DNA of 49,499 nucleotides from Verrucomicrobiota bacterium (GCA_023391285.1 JAEWBF010000088.1:1-49499); one strand, 5' to 3'; positions 1 through 8,146 are shown, numbered from the stretch's first letter. Numbers and translations: made by a program. The notes: generated by a model not told the origin, from the sequence alone.

Positions 1-108
1 CCCCTTCGCCCTGACTTCAATCTCCACAACTCCCTGCCCCTCACCCACTCGCCCCCACCCGCCGGAACTCAGCTCCTCCCGCACCAGACCCACCTCTCCG
101 AGATCCAT
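1..108 (-). CDS. Possible 5' end of a leftward gene, cut by the window edge
   Basis: A minus-strand frame opens with ATG at 106-108 and stays open for 36 codons to the window edge. The peptide begins MDLGEVGLVREELSSGG and continues with a Val/Glu-rich stretch. No domain can be recognised from so little. It would be divergent from the metalloprotease at 217, which makes the short gap between them a plausible promoter region. There is no clear Shine-Dalgarno sequence. In DNA this GC-rich, an open frame of 36 codons can arise by chance, so this is only a candidate. Confidence 0.3.
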   Translation of the reverse strand, partial: MDLGEVGLVREELSSGGWGRVGEGQGVVEIEVRAKG

Positions 109-216
109 CGTATCACGATCTCGTAAAATCCCTCTTCAACTCACGCGCACACTTTCCTCCTCGCTGTTCCTGACTCTCCTCTCCGCGACTTCGCTCCCGC
201 GTCGTCGTATCGATAG

Positions 217-1980
217 ATGAAATACCGCCTCGTTCTCCTCCTCCTCTCCACCGCCATCATCGCGGCCCTCATCGCCGTCTCGCGCCCCGCCGCTTCATTT
301 CCTCCTCCTGGAGGCGCGGTGCCCTCACCGCGCAAATCGACCCACGTGTCGCAGCCGTCTCCGCGCTCCACCGCGTCCTCCTGGTCCCTCCCGACACCAG
401 CAACCGCCGCTGCCTCCGCCTCGCCCGCGCTCCGTTCCATCCTGCCGTCTCTTCCCGCCACCCCTGCCGACTGGCGCACCTACAACCCCGTCCGTCTCAC
501 CATCTCTCCCACCCCCGGCGCCGTCTTCGAATTCGACCGCACCGATTTCAAAACCGCCGGCGTCCACGGCGAGTTCACCGTCTGGACCGGACGCAACGCC
601 GACAACCCCGGCGCCACCCTCATCGGTGTCGCCCACGATCGCGGCTGGTCCGGCACGCTCTCACTCCCCGGCGCCAACGAATATCGCATCGAAGTCCAGA
701 ACGACGCCGTCACGATCACTCCGAAAATCCGCGGCTACTGCGAACCCGTCATCGCTCTCTCCGATACATCCACCTTTCTCGAATCTCTTCCGGCCGCCGA
801 ATCCGACGCCACCCTCGCCGCCGCCGACGAGGTCTCCGTCGTGGATGTTCTCTTCTTCTACGGCGACGACATCGTAAAACGCTACGGCGAAACCAACGCC
901 CAACGCAGCGTCGAACTCGAAGCCGTTTCCCAACTCGAGCGCGCTAACCAAATCCTGATTCAATCGAAAATCACCACGCTCCAATGGCGCTTCCTCGGCG
1001 CGGAACGCGTGCCCACCTACGCAAAACCCGACAACATCGCCGACGACCTTCGTCTCTTCGCCTACGCCAACAATCCCGTCGGCCAATTCGCCCAATCCCG
1101 CGTCACCGCGCTCGGCGCCGACCAAGCCGTCCTCTACATCACCGATCGCCGCAGCAAGTCCCCGAACACCGGCGGCATCGCCAACACTCCCGGCCACCAC
1201 TCCGTCGTGCACATCCAAGCCGACGCCCAAACGACGACCCACGAACTCGCCCATAACTTCGGCTGCCAGCACGACCGCCGCACCGACTCCGTCCCCGACA
1301 ACAACGGTCGCTTCAACTACGGCCACCGTTTCACCTTCCGCAATCGCGACAGCGGCACCGTCATGTCCTACGCGCCCTATGCGCTTCCCTACTTTTCCAA
1401 TCCCGATGTCCAGCTCGATAGCAGCGTGATCGTTTTCGGCACCTCCGAAAAGATCGCCCTCGGCGTTCCCGCCGACCAGCCGCGCGCCGCCGACAACGCC
1501 CGCCACCTGCGCGAGCGCGCGAACGCGATGGCCAACACCCGCACGTCCGCCGACCGCCCGCGCATCACCGATCAACCCCGCAGCGCCACCGTCACCGCCG
1601 GCCAGCCGTTTTCCCTTCGCGTCACCGCCACCGGACCCGGTCTCGCGTATCAATGGTCCAAGGACGGCGCCGCCCTTCCCGGCGCCACGTTCGCCACGTA
1701 TTCAAAAAACAACTCCGCCTCCACCGACGCCGGCAGCTACACCGTCATCGTCAGCAACAGCGCCGGCCGCGTCGTCAGCAACGCCGCCACGCTCAACATC
1801 ACCGCGGCCCCCGCGCCCTCCGCGCCTTCTTCCTCCCCCATCACCACTCCCGCGCCGAGCCCCGGCTCGAGCAGCGGCGGCGGTGGCGGTGGCGCTCCCA
1901 GCCTCTGGCTCCTCCTCGCCTCAGCCCTCCTCACCGTCGTCCGACTTTTCCGTAGCCGCTCACACCAACCATCGAACTAA
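217..1980 (+). CDS. Secreted zinc metalloprotease (reprolysin-like) with Ig-like domain and GlyGly-CTERM-like tail
   Basis: A 587-residue exported protein. Residues 1-28 form a signal peptide (MKYR, then a hydrophobic run). The peptidase domain carries the metzincin zinc signature HELAHNFGCQHD at residues 342-353, with zinc ligands H342, H346 and H352 and catalytic E343; a Met-turn-like VMSY follows. An Ig-like domain lies at about 447-530. The C-terminus has a Ser/Gly-rich linker, a run of six glycines near 554, one hydrophobic helix and a basic RSRSH tail, which is the tripartite layout of GlyGly-CTERM sorting signals. The next gene encodes a rhombosortase-like protease, fitting removal of this tail. 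A palindromic repeat at 310-333 is translated near the N-terminus as part of a low-complexity segment. The substrate is unknown. Confidence 0.88.
   Translation: MKYRLVLLLLSTAIIAALIAVSRPAASFPPPGGAVPSPRKSTHVSQPSPRSTASSWSLPTPATAAASASPALRSILPSLPATPADWRTYNPVRLTISPTPGAVFEFDRTDFKTAGVHGEFTVWTGRNADNPGATLIGVAHDRGWSGTLSLPGANEYRIEVQNDAVTITPKIRGYCEPVIALSDTSTFLESLPAAESDATLAAADEVSVVDVLFFYGDDIVKRYGETNAQRSVELEAVSQLERANQILIQSKITTLQWRFLGAERVPTYAKPDNIADDLRLFAYANNPVGQFAQSRVTALGADQAVLYITDRRSKSPNTGGIANTPGHHSVVHIQADAQTTTHELAHNFGCQHDRRTDSVPDNNGRFNYGHRFTFRNRDSGTVMSYAPYALPYFSNPDVQLDSSVIVFGTSEKIALGVPADQPRAADNARHLRERANAMANTRTSADRPRITDQPRSATVTAGQPFSLRVTATGPGLAYQWSKDGAALPGATFATYSKNNSASTDAGSYTVIVSNSAGRVVSNAATLNITAAPAPSAPSSSPITTPAPSPGSSSGGGGGGAPSLWLLLASALLTVVRLFRSRSHQPSN
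310..333 (+). repeat. REP-like palindrome, GGAG class, inside a coding sequence
   Basis: GGAG foot followed by GCGCGGTG, a CCCT loop and CACCGCGC: a perfect 8-bp stem. It lies in frame near the start of the metalloprotease gene. Close copies are at 2022-2045, 27410-27433, 39380-39403 and 46811-46835. Confidence 0.85.
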
Positions 1981-1986
1981 CGTTCC

Positions 1987-2709
1987 ATGCGTCCGGCCAC
2001 TTTGGAAGATCCCACCACCATGGAGGCACGGTGCCCCCACCGCGCATTTCCGTCCCATCTGCTCTCACGGGTTCCCTCCGTGCCTCCGTGGTTCGCCGTC
2101 TTCCTCCTCCCCGCCCTTGCCGCCTTCGTCCTCCAAGTCGCCGGCTCCGGCCTCACTCGCGAACTCCTGATCTACGACCGCACCGCTCTCGCCTCTGGCG
2201 AACTCTGGCGTCTCTGGACCGGACACCTCTGCCACTTCGGCTGGTTCCACACGCTCGCCGACACCGCCGTCTTCTTCGCCGCCACCTTCGCGCTCACGCT
2301 CCGCTCCCGATCCTCTCGCCTCGCCCTCCTTCACTCGCTTTTCATCCTCCCCGCCTTCATCTCGCTCTCGATCTACCTGCTCGATCCCGCGATGCATCGC
2401 TACGCCGGCCTCTCCGGTGTTAATGTCGGCCTCCTCGTCTTCCTGTCCCTCGAGGGCTTCCGCCGCAATCGCCGCGACTGGTTCTGGCCCGCACTCCTCG
2501 CGATTCACGCCATCGAACTCCTGCTCGAATATCGCAACGGCGGCCTCGGCGGGGGCGCGATCCGCTTCGACGAACCCGCCATCCGCATCGCCACCACCGC
2601 CCACCTCGCCGGCGCCGCCTACGGCCTCGCTTGGTTTCTTTCTCAGCTGTTTGGCCAGCCAGCCAAGCACACCGACGCCGCCCCTCTTTCGTCTTCGTCG
2701 CTCCTTTGA
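1987..2709 (+). CDS. rrtA: Rhombosortase-like rhomboid family intramembrane serine protease
   Basis: A polytopic membrane protein of 240 residues in the longest reading. It has the rhomboid WRLWTGHLCHFGWFH segment (residues 74-88), the catalytic serine in YAGLSG (S143) and the catalytic histidine in TTAHLAGAAYG (H206). The short length and the YxGLSG form fit rhombosortase (GlyGly-CTERM-specific rhomboids) better than general rhomboids. It starts 6 bp after the metalloprotease whose tail is the expected substrate, so the two probably form an operon. The start is doubtful: residues 12-20 are encoded by a palindromic repeat at 2022-2045, so GTG at 2080, just before the first membrane helix, may be the real start. 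The symbol follows the family name; the substrate link is inferred. Confidence 0.8.
   Translation: MRPATLEDPTTMEARCPHRAFPSHLLSRVPSVPPWFAVFLLPALAAFVLQVAGSGLTRELLIYDRTALASGELWRLWTGHLCHFGWFHTLADTAVFFAATFALTLRSRSSRLALLHSLFILPAFISLSIYLLDPAMHRYAGLSGVNVGLLVFLSLEGFRRNRRDWFWPALLAIHAIELLLEYRNGGLGGGAIRFDEPAIRIATTAHLAGAAYGLAWFLSQLFGQPAKHTDAAPLSSSSLL
2022..2045 (+). repeat. REP-like palindrome, GGAG class, at the rhombosortase 5' end
   Basis: GGAG, then GCACGGTG, CCCC, CACCGCGC: the same element as at 310-333, with one stem mismatch. It lies between the first ATG (1987) and the first conserved codon of the rhombosortase gene, which is the main reason to doubt the upstream start. Confidence 0.8.
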
Positions 2710-2745
2710 TTTTCGCGAGATCTCGCGTGTTTAGCGGGCAAAACT

Positions 2746-3618
2746 TCAGCTCAGCCTCAACTCGTCGCACGCGATCTGATACCGGATCCTCACCTGCGAT
2801 AGCCACCAGCCGAAGTCCCCGATCTCCACGCCCGCTTCATCCATCCACACGGGCGAGGGCAACTCGGGAATAAGTTCATCCGGCACGCAAAACAGCGACC
2901 GCGCCCACCGCGCCGTCGCCAGCATCATGCTCAACTGCCGAAACTCCGGCGGTGCCGCTTCCGGCATCATCTGATGCCGCACCGCCGCCGCCACATTCGC
3001 CGAGAATCCCCACATCTCCAACAACGCCGCGCCCGTTTCCGCGTGCGAAAAATTCAACCACTCTCGTTCCGCCGGCGCGAAATCCAGCGGATACCCCGCC
3101 GACGCAAACACCCGCCCGCGCTTCTCCTTCGCCGCATAACGATCGATCGCCACCAGCCCGAGGCCATGCATCAACCCCGACGTATATGCATCGCTTCGAT
3201 CCAGTTCACTGTGCTCTGCCAGACTCGCCGCCGCAATCGCACACGCCACCGCGCGAAACCAGACATCCTGCGCTTCCAACCGATAAGCGGCGAGCGGCCG
3301 CCCCACCAGTTGCGACGCCACCGCGAAGGTCACCAGCTCCTGCACGCCCACGATGCCCACCCGCTGAATCGCCTCCACAATTGTATCCACGTGCGCACCA
3401 CGTCCGAAATGCGTGCTGTTCGCCATCCGCACCACGCGCGCCGAAAGTCCCGGTTCGAGCGTCACCACCTCCGCCACGGTTTCGATCGACGTCTCCGGCT
3501 CGCGCAACAACCGCTGCAGCGTGTGCAACACCTTCGGCGCCGGCGGCAAATCCTCCAGCTTGCGCACCAGCAGCTCCGGCGTCGGCGCCGGCCTGAAAAA
3601 CGGAATCGACAGCAGCAC
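2746..3618 (-). CDS. HDOD domain protein
   Basis: A 290-residue cytoplasmic protein. The HDOD domain starts at LEDLPPAPKVLHTLQRLL, about residue 22, and spans to about 215. It includes the typical helical segments with a GLSARVVRMANS motif and RVGIVGVQELV. HDOD proteins are HD-fold relatives that usually lack phosphohydrolase metal ligands and work as signalling scaffolds. No partner domain such as EAL or a receiver is fused here. It stands alone, convergent with the rhombosortase gene (36-bp gap) and divergent from guaD. Its target cannot be read from the sequence. Confidence 0.85.
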   Translation of the reverse strand: MLLSIPFFRPAPTPELLVRKLEDLPPAPKVLHTLQRLLREPETSIETVAEVVTLEPGLSARVVRMANSTHFGRGAHVDTIVEAIQRVGIVGVQELVTFAVASQLVGRPLAAYRLEAQDVWFRAVACAIAAASLAEHSELDRSDAYTSGLMHGLGLVAIDRYAAKEKRGRVFASAGYPLDFAPAEREWLNFSHAETGAALLEMWGFSANVAAAVRHQMMPEAAPPEFRQLSMMLATARWARSLFCVPDELIPELPSPVWMDEAGVEIGDFGWWLSQVRIRYQIACDELRLS

Positions 3619-3734
3619 AGGCCCTCATCGGCACAAAGCCAACCGACTTGACCTCCGCCACCACCGCCCGCTCCCGCTGTCAGAACTCCACTTCGATCCT
3701 CTCCAGCCTTAAACCTTCACCGTTCCTCGTTTCC

Positions 3735-4205
3735 ATGTCTCCCGAAAATTTCATGCGCGAAGCCATTCGCCTCGCCGACGAAGGCATGCACGCCGGCCAC
3801 GGCGGCCCGTTCGGCTGCGTCATCGTCTGCCGCGGCGAAATCGTCGCCCGTGGCAACAACCGCGTCACCTCCGCCCTCGATCCCACCGCCCACGCCGAGA
3901 TCACCGCCATCCGCGAAGCCTGCCGCGCGCTGAAAACATTTCAGCTTCCCGACTGCGAACTCTACACCAGCTGCGAACCCTGCCCTATGTGCCTCGCCGC
4001 CATCTACTGGGCCCACATCCCGACGGTCTTCTACGCCAACACGCGCTCCGACGCCGCCGCCATCGGTTTCGACGACGACTTCATCTACCAACAAATCCCG
4101 CTCCCGCCCGACCAGCGCACCATCAAGATGACCCCGCTCCTCCGCGACGCCGCCCAGTCCTCCTTCCGCGCCTGGTCCGAAAACCCCCACAAACTCCTCT
4201 ACTAG
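3735..4205 (+). CDS. guaD: Guanine deaminase (CDA-like fold)
   Basis: 156 residues. It hydrolyses guanine to xanthine and ammonia in purine salvage. The zinc-site signatures of the cytidine-deaminase fold are complete: PTAHAEITAIR (ligand His and catalytic Glu) and TSCEPCPMC (two Cys ligands). The family-specific FDDDFIY and the C-terminal region match the small Bacillus-type GuaD better than TadA or ComE deaminases. An in-frame extension reaches 3648, but the conserved N-terminus MSPENFMREAIRLA begins at ATG 3735, which I take as the start. It is followed by a GC-rich hairpin at 4210-4230. Confidence 0.88.
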   Translation: MSPENFMREAIRLADEGMHAGHGGPFGCVIVCRGEIVARGNNRVTSALDPTAHAEITAIREACRALKTFQLPDCELYTSCEPCPMCLAAIYWAHIPTVFYANTRSDAAAIGFDDDFIYQQIPLPPDQRTIKMTPLLRDAAQSSFRAWSENPHKLLY

Positions 4206-4209
4206 GTGG

Positions 4210-4230
4210 AACCCGCCGTCCCGGCGGGTT
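4210..4230 (+). repeat. Hairpin repeat between guaD and clpP
   Basis: AACCCGCC, loop GTCCC, GGCGGGTT: a perfect 8-bp stem 4 bp after the guaD stop. No T-tract follows, so it is either a repeat element or an mRNA-end stabiliser. Confidence 0.6.
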
Positions 4231-4242
4231 GTTCGCCCTCAG

Positions 4243-4266
4243 CTCTCAACCCTCAACTCTCAACTC
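4243..4266 (+). repeat. Interspersed CTCAACTCT-type repeat, copy 1
   Basis: A 24-nt tract made of CTCTCAACC, CTCAACTCT and CAACTC units. It recurs without change at 17412-17435, just upstream of the PiuC-like gene. It is pyrimidine-rich and non-palindromic, and lies only in spacers here. Confidence 0.7.
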
Positions 4267-4318
4267 CTTCTCCCCCGCACTTGCCAACCCGCCGGACCCT
4301 CCCAACGTTGGCCGTCCT

Positions 4319-4978
4319 ATGCATTTCGACAACCTTCAGCCCGGACTCTCCGCCCCTGTTCCGCGTTTCGACGATGACGACGATGACGACGAGAACGAAG
4401 AAGAGGAAACCCAAGGCAAGAAGGGCGCCGCTCCCGTCGGCCTCGTCATCCAGAAAAAATTCCTCGAGCAACGGAAAATCTTCCTCTGGGGCGCCGTCAC
4501 CGACGCCTCGGCCAAGGATCTCACCGAAAAGCTGCTCTACCTCGAAGCCATCGGCCCGGGCAAAGACATCACTTTCTACATCAACTCCCCCGGCGGCTCC
4601 GTCACCGCCGGCATGGCGGTTTACGACACGATGAAGCTCATCAGCTCACCGATCACTGTCGTCGTTACCGGCATGGCCGCCTCGATGGGCTCGATCCTCC
4701 TCTCCGGCGCCCCGAAGGGCCGCCGCCTGCTCTACCCGCACGCGCGCGTCCTCATCCACCAACCCCTGATCTCCGGCCGCATGGTCGGCCCCGCCTCGGA
4801 CATCAACATCCAGGCCAAGGAAATGGAAAAACTCCGCCAGGAGCTGAACCAAATCCTCGCCGACGCCTCCGGCCAGCCGCTCGAACGCATCAACCAAGAC
4901 ACCGATCGCGATTTCTACCTTAACGCCCAGGAAGCGATCGCCTACGGCCTCGCCGACAAAATCGTCGAAAAAATCTAA
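4319..4978 (+). CDS. clpP: ATP-dependent Clp protease proteolytic subunit
   Basis: 219 residues from ATG 4319. The Ser-His-Asp triad is intact: S122 (GMAASMGS), H147 (LIHQP) and D196 (DTDRDF), with the same spacing as E. coli S97-H122-D171. It forms the tetradecameric peptidase fed by ClpX or ClpA-type ATPases; no ATPase gene is next to it. Unusual is an N-terminal leader of about 40 residues with a run of acidic residues (seven Asp, then Glu-rich, about 18-30), where most ClpP have a short processed propeptide. The upstream in-frame extension to 3989 overlaps guaD and is not real. A hairpin with a T-tract follows at 4997. Confidence 0.95.
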   Translation: MHFDNLQPGLSAPVPRFDDDDDDDENEEEETQGKKGAAPVGLVIQKKFLEQRKIFLWGAVTDASAKDLTEKLLYLEAIGPGKDITFYINSPGGSVTAGMAVYDTMKLISSPITVVVTGMAASMGSILLSGAPKGRRLLYPHARVLIHQPLISGRMVGPASDINIQAKEMEKLRQELNQILADASGQPLERINQDTDRDFYLNAQEAIAYGLADKIVEKI

Positions 4979-4996
4979 CCGTCCTCACGTCAGATT

Positions 4997-5027
4997 GTAG
5001 GGCGGGGTCTCCCGACCCCGCCTTTTT
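4997..5027 (+). terminator. REP-like palindrome acting as terminator after clpP
   Basis: GTAG foot, then a 9-bp perfect stem GGCGGGGTC / GACCCCGCC with loop TCCC, followed directly by TTTTT (5023-5027). The 26-nt repeat part (4997-5022) is identical to the copy inside pdxA at 11504-11529. Its position and T-tract fit rho-independent termination of clpP. Confidence 0.75.
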
Positions 5028-5065
5028 CATGCCCATATCCCAGCCCTTCTCCTCCGCCCACAATC

Positions 5066-6718
5066 CTACCGCTTCTCCCGCAAAATCTCCTCGTTGATCC
5101 CCGCCAGCTCCTTCTGCCACGCCTGCGCTTGACGCCCCTCCTTCGCCGCGTGCGCCACCGCAATCGCTTCCGGCAGCCACTTCAAACGCAACGCCCGCGG
5201 AATACCTTTCGCCCGCAAGAGATTCCGATACACCCGCACGCCGTCGCCCGGCTTCCCGCCTTCGCTCAACCACTCCGCCGCCTGCTGCGTCAATGCCCAC
5301 TCGTCCGTCGGCTGATTTTCCAAATGCGGAAAAAAACCGAGCACGTCCGCCGCGCCACGCAAATCTCCCGCGGTCCTCAAACGCTGCGCCAACGCCATCC
5401 CCACCGCGACACTCGGCCGCTCCCGTTGCGCCGAACGCGCGACCGCCAGCGCCTCCTCCTCCTTCCCTTCCGCCTCCAACTGCAACATTCGCCGCACCAC
5501 CGCATGCCCGCCTAACCGCAGCGGCAGCTTCACGCGATTTCCCCACTGCTCTTCGAGCTTCACCGCAAACGGCCGATACAGCGGATCGCCCACCGCAATC
5601 GACTGCCAGCTCACCGCCCGCAACGCATAATAGGCCGCATCGCCAAATGTGTCCCCGCGCACCAGCGCCCGCAGCAAAAAGTCCGGTCGATGCGTCAGCT
5701 CCAAATACGGCTCGAACACATTCCCCACTGTTGCCGTCGCCCCTCGCGCCAACAACGGCCCGACCCAGTTGTCTTTTTCCGACCTGATCGTGGCCGCCGA
5801 ATAACTGTGAATGTGCATCGCCACCGCTCCCGGCGGAAACCGAAAACCCGGCAACACGAACGGCCCGTCCGCCCGCCCGCTATACCAGCCGAAATACAGC
5901 GCCGGCGAATCGAACCTCGCCGCCGCCGGAATCGTGCTTCGCCCCCGATCCACCTCGACGTCAAAACGCTCTTCCTCCAGCCGCCTCGCCACCGCCTCCA
6001 TCCACTGGTCGCCGCTCGCATGCACACCGCCAATGTCGACATACGCCCGGCCCAACAACCCCGTCCGCTCCACACTCACCGCGTGATCGATCATCCGGAT
6101 CACCTGATCGAATGACGGTCCGTCCAGCCGCGTCACTTTTACCAGCTGACGCAGCTCCATCTCCCCCACGCGGTCCACGCGGAACAGTGGATTGTTCACG
6201 AACGCATTCACCGGATAATTCGGCTTCACCAGCAGCGTCAGCTCCGAATCGACCGCGCCTTCGTTCGTTCTAAAAATACTCCGGTCCGTCAGCGGCCTCA
6301 CTTCCGCATAATGCTGCGGATCGTGCATCACCCGCAGCGGCACGCCGTGACAGATCACCAGATACGATATCCGATGCCCGGATACGGCATACTTCCTCCG
6401 GCCGAGGGAGTCTTTCAACTCCATGCCGATCGCGTCGATCCACTGCCGGCGCACGAGTTCCGACATCAACGGCTCCCAAATCGTCGCCACGAACTCGTTC
6501 CACGTGATCGTTTCCGCCCGCGACACCGGCAACGCCACGATATTTTCCCGCGGCACCCCGCGCGTATCCGCATAATGCTCTGCCACGCGCATCGAGTCGC
6601 GATTCTCTCGATTGGCCAACAACACCACGCGGCTCGCCAGATCCTCCGCGGCCGCCAGCGATCCCGCCCACCCCAGCACAACCACCCACCATCCTCGCCG
6701 AATCGCTCCGCCACTCAT
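5066..6718 (-). CDS. TIGR03790 family protein (secreted, unknown function)
   Basis: 550 residues from the ATG at 6716-6718, which overlaps the stop of crcB as ATGA. This overlap chooses the start over the longer frame reaching 6799. Residues 1-23 are a signal peptide (hydrophobic core WWVVVLGWAGSLAAA). It matches what I know of TIGR03790: the start VVLLANRENRDSMRVAEHYA, then VPRENI, and later VICHGVPLR and a DSELTLL segment. The C-terminal 150 residues are helical and may be TPR-like. The family is common in Verrucomicrobiota and related phyla and has no assigned reaction. It is the last gene of an overlapping trio with a nuclease-like protein and CrcB. Confidence 0.8.
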   Translation of the reverse strand: MSGGAIRRGWWVVVLGWAGSLAAAEDLASRVVLLANRENRDSMRVAEHYADTRGVPRENIVALPVSRAETITWNEFVATIWEPLMSELVRRQWIDAIGMELKDSLGRRKYAVSGHRISYLVICHGVPLRVMHDPQHYAEVRPLTDRSIFRTNEGAVDSELTLLVKPNYPVNAFVNNPLFRVDRVGEMELRQLVKVTRLDGPSFDQVIRMIDHAVSVERTGLLGRAYVDIGGVHASGDQWMEAVARRLEEERFDVEVDRGRSTIPAAARFDSPALYFGWYSGRADGPFVLPGFRFPPGAVAMHIHSYSAATIRSEKDNWVGPLLARGATATVGNVFEPYLELTHRPDFLLRALVRGDTFGDAAYYALRAVSWQSIAVGDPLYRPFAVKLEEQWGNRVKLPLRLGGHAVVRRMLQLEAEGKEEEALAVARSAQRERPSVAVGMALAQRLRTAGDLRGAADVLGFFPHLENQPTDEWALTQQAAEWLSEGGKPGDGVRVYRNLLRAKGIPRALRLKWLPEAIAVAHAAKEGRQAQAWQKELAGINEEILREKR

Positions 6719-7083
6719 CTCCCCATCCTCCACCCCAGCCACGTCGCTGCCAGACACAGCACCACCGACAACATCACGTTCGCCACCGCCGCGCCCCAAC
6801 TCCCGCGCTGCATCTGCTCCACCGTCTGCCAGCTAAACGACGAAAACGTCGTGAACCCGCCGCACACGCCCACCACCCAGAACGCCTGCGTCCGCACCGG
6901 CCCGCCGTCTCCCCCCGGCATCCGCGCCATCAGCCATCCAATCGCGAGCGAACCCACCACGTTCACCGCCAGCGTCGCCCACGGCAAACGCCCCGCCGGT
7001 ATCAACATTCCCACGACAGCACGCCCCACCGATCCGAGCGCTCCCCCGAGCGCAATCCAGACGAGTGCGCCCGCGTTGATCAC
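6715..7083 (-). CDS. crcB: Fluoride ion exporter CrcB/Fluc
   Basis: 122 residues, four transmembrane helices. It carries the family signatures GGALGSVGR near the N-terminus, the conserved Asn in NVVGS and the GGFTTFSSFSWQ motif that lines the fluoride path. Fluc channels work as antiparallel dimers and a single gene is enough to form a homodimer. The start is a GTG (7081-7083) that overlaps the stop of the upstream nuclease gene as GTGA, and the stop overlaps the next ATG as ATGA, so the three genes are translationally coupled. I looked for a fluoride riboswitch in the operon leader and did not recognise one. Confidence 0.92.
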   Translation of the reverse strand: MINAGALVWIALGGALGSVGRAVVGMLIPAGRLPWATLAVNVVGSLAIGWLMARMPGGDGGPVRTQAFWVVGVCGGFTTFSSFSWQTVEQMQRGSWGAAVANVMLSVVLCLAATWLGWRMGR

Positions 7084-8120
7084 TTTTTGACCGGCTCCTG
7101 CGCCGCTCCACCCTGCCGCTTGGCCAACTGTGCCCGCAGATAAACATCCGGTCCCGCGTTCCGCCAGGCCGTCACCCACAACGCGCCCAGCATCTGCCCG
7201 CCCGCCAGCAGCTGCTTTTCGATGAAGGCCCGGCCTTCCGTCCGGTCCGTCGCCTCCGCGCTGAACTTGCCCGCCTTCTCCATCCGATAAAGCGGCTCCA
7301 CCTGCGCGTGCTGCTCCAGCAAATAATCCATCACCGCCACAAACACCGGATCGCGTCCGTCGTTGCGCGGCTCCACCGAAATCAGCCGCGCCGGCTGCAC
7401 CCGCGGCGCGATATCCGAAAACCGAATACCGGTCAGCGCGATAAATCCGCCATCGATCCAGCTGTGGATTCCGCGCGAGGTCGTGTAACCGTTCGGATTC
7501 TCCCCCACCCAGCCGTTGAAATGATCCGTCGTATGCAGCGGCTGCGCCAGGTCGCCCACGTGATGCCCCATCATGCCCATCGCATAAATCGCGTTCGCCT
7601 TCGCGTTCGCGATTTCCGCCGGCGTCCCCGCCTCTTCGAACGCCTTCAAATACGAAAACGCCGACTTCAACTTCGCGTAATATTCCGTGATCGCCCACGG
7701 CGCAAAACCCGGCCACTCGCTCGTGTGATCCTTGTTCTTCTCCGGATCGATCGCGGGAAACTTGTCCGCGTTCCGCGCGCGGCCCGCCGCGAACTCCACG
7801 ATGAAATCATAACGAAAGGAGGTCAGCGTCGCGGGATCGATCCCCGCCTTCGGCAGCTGCTCGAGATCCAGAAAGTGATCCGACCAGCTTCCGCCCGACT
7901 GCTTCATGATCGGCTCGGAAACGTTTTTCCAACGGTCCGGTTCGCCCGCCAAAAACAAAATCCGCTCCACCGCCGCCGGTTCGCGCACGAAATCCGGAAA
8001 CGCCTTCGGCAACGTCGCGAGCGCCGCTTCGTTCACCATCCGGTGCCCGTGATAATCCCACGCCTGCGCCACCCCGCCCGCGCCCAGCAGCAGCAACCCG
8101 AACAACATCCGTTTAGCCAT
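7080..8120 (-). CDS. Secreted S1/P1 nuclease-like zinc hydrolase
   Basis: 346 residues from ATG 8118-8120. The signal peptide ends AQA just before W21, and in this superfamily (S1/P1 nucleases and phospholipase C) the mature N-terminal Trp is itself a zinc ligand. Further ligand motifs are visible: WDYHGH (W21, H26), SDHF, HHVGDLAQPLH and H-x3-D in the TTDHFNGW segment, followed by GIHSWID. It would cleave single-stranded nucleic acid or a phosphate ester outside the cytoplasm. It is the first gene of the trio with crcB and the TIGR03790 gene. A longer frame reaching 8441 overlaps the amidase gene and is rejected. Confidence 0.85.
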   Translation of the reverse strand: MAKRMLFGLLLLGAGGVAQAWDYHGHRMVNEAALATLPKAFPDFVREPAAVERILFLAGEPDRWKNVSEPIMKQSGGSWSDHFLDLEQLPKAGIDPATLTSFRYDFIVEFAAGRARNADKFPAIDPEKNKDHTSEWPGFAPWAITEYYAKLKSAFSYLKAFEEAGTPAEIANAKANAIYAMGMMGHHVGDLAQPLHTTDHFNGWVGENPNGYTTSRGIHSWIDGGFIALTGIRFSDIAPRVQPARLISVEPRNDGRDPVFVAVMDYLLEQHAQVEPLYRMEKAGKFSAEATDRTEGRAFIEKQLLAGGQMLGALWVTAWRNAGPDVYLRAQLAKRQGGAAQEPVKK

Positions 8121-8146
8121 GCCCCCACTTAGAACCGATTCTCGCC

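Noticed and set aside
3989..4318. Upstream extension of clpP
   Set aside because: It overlaps guaD and has no homologous content; ATG 4319 gives the proper protein.
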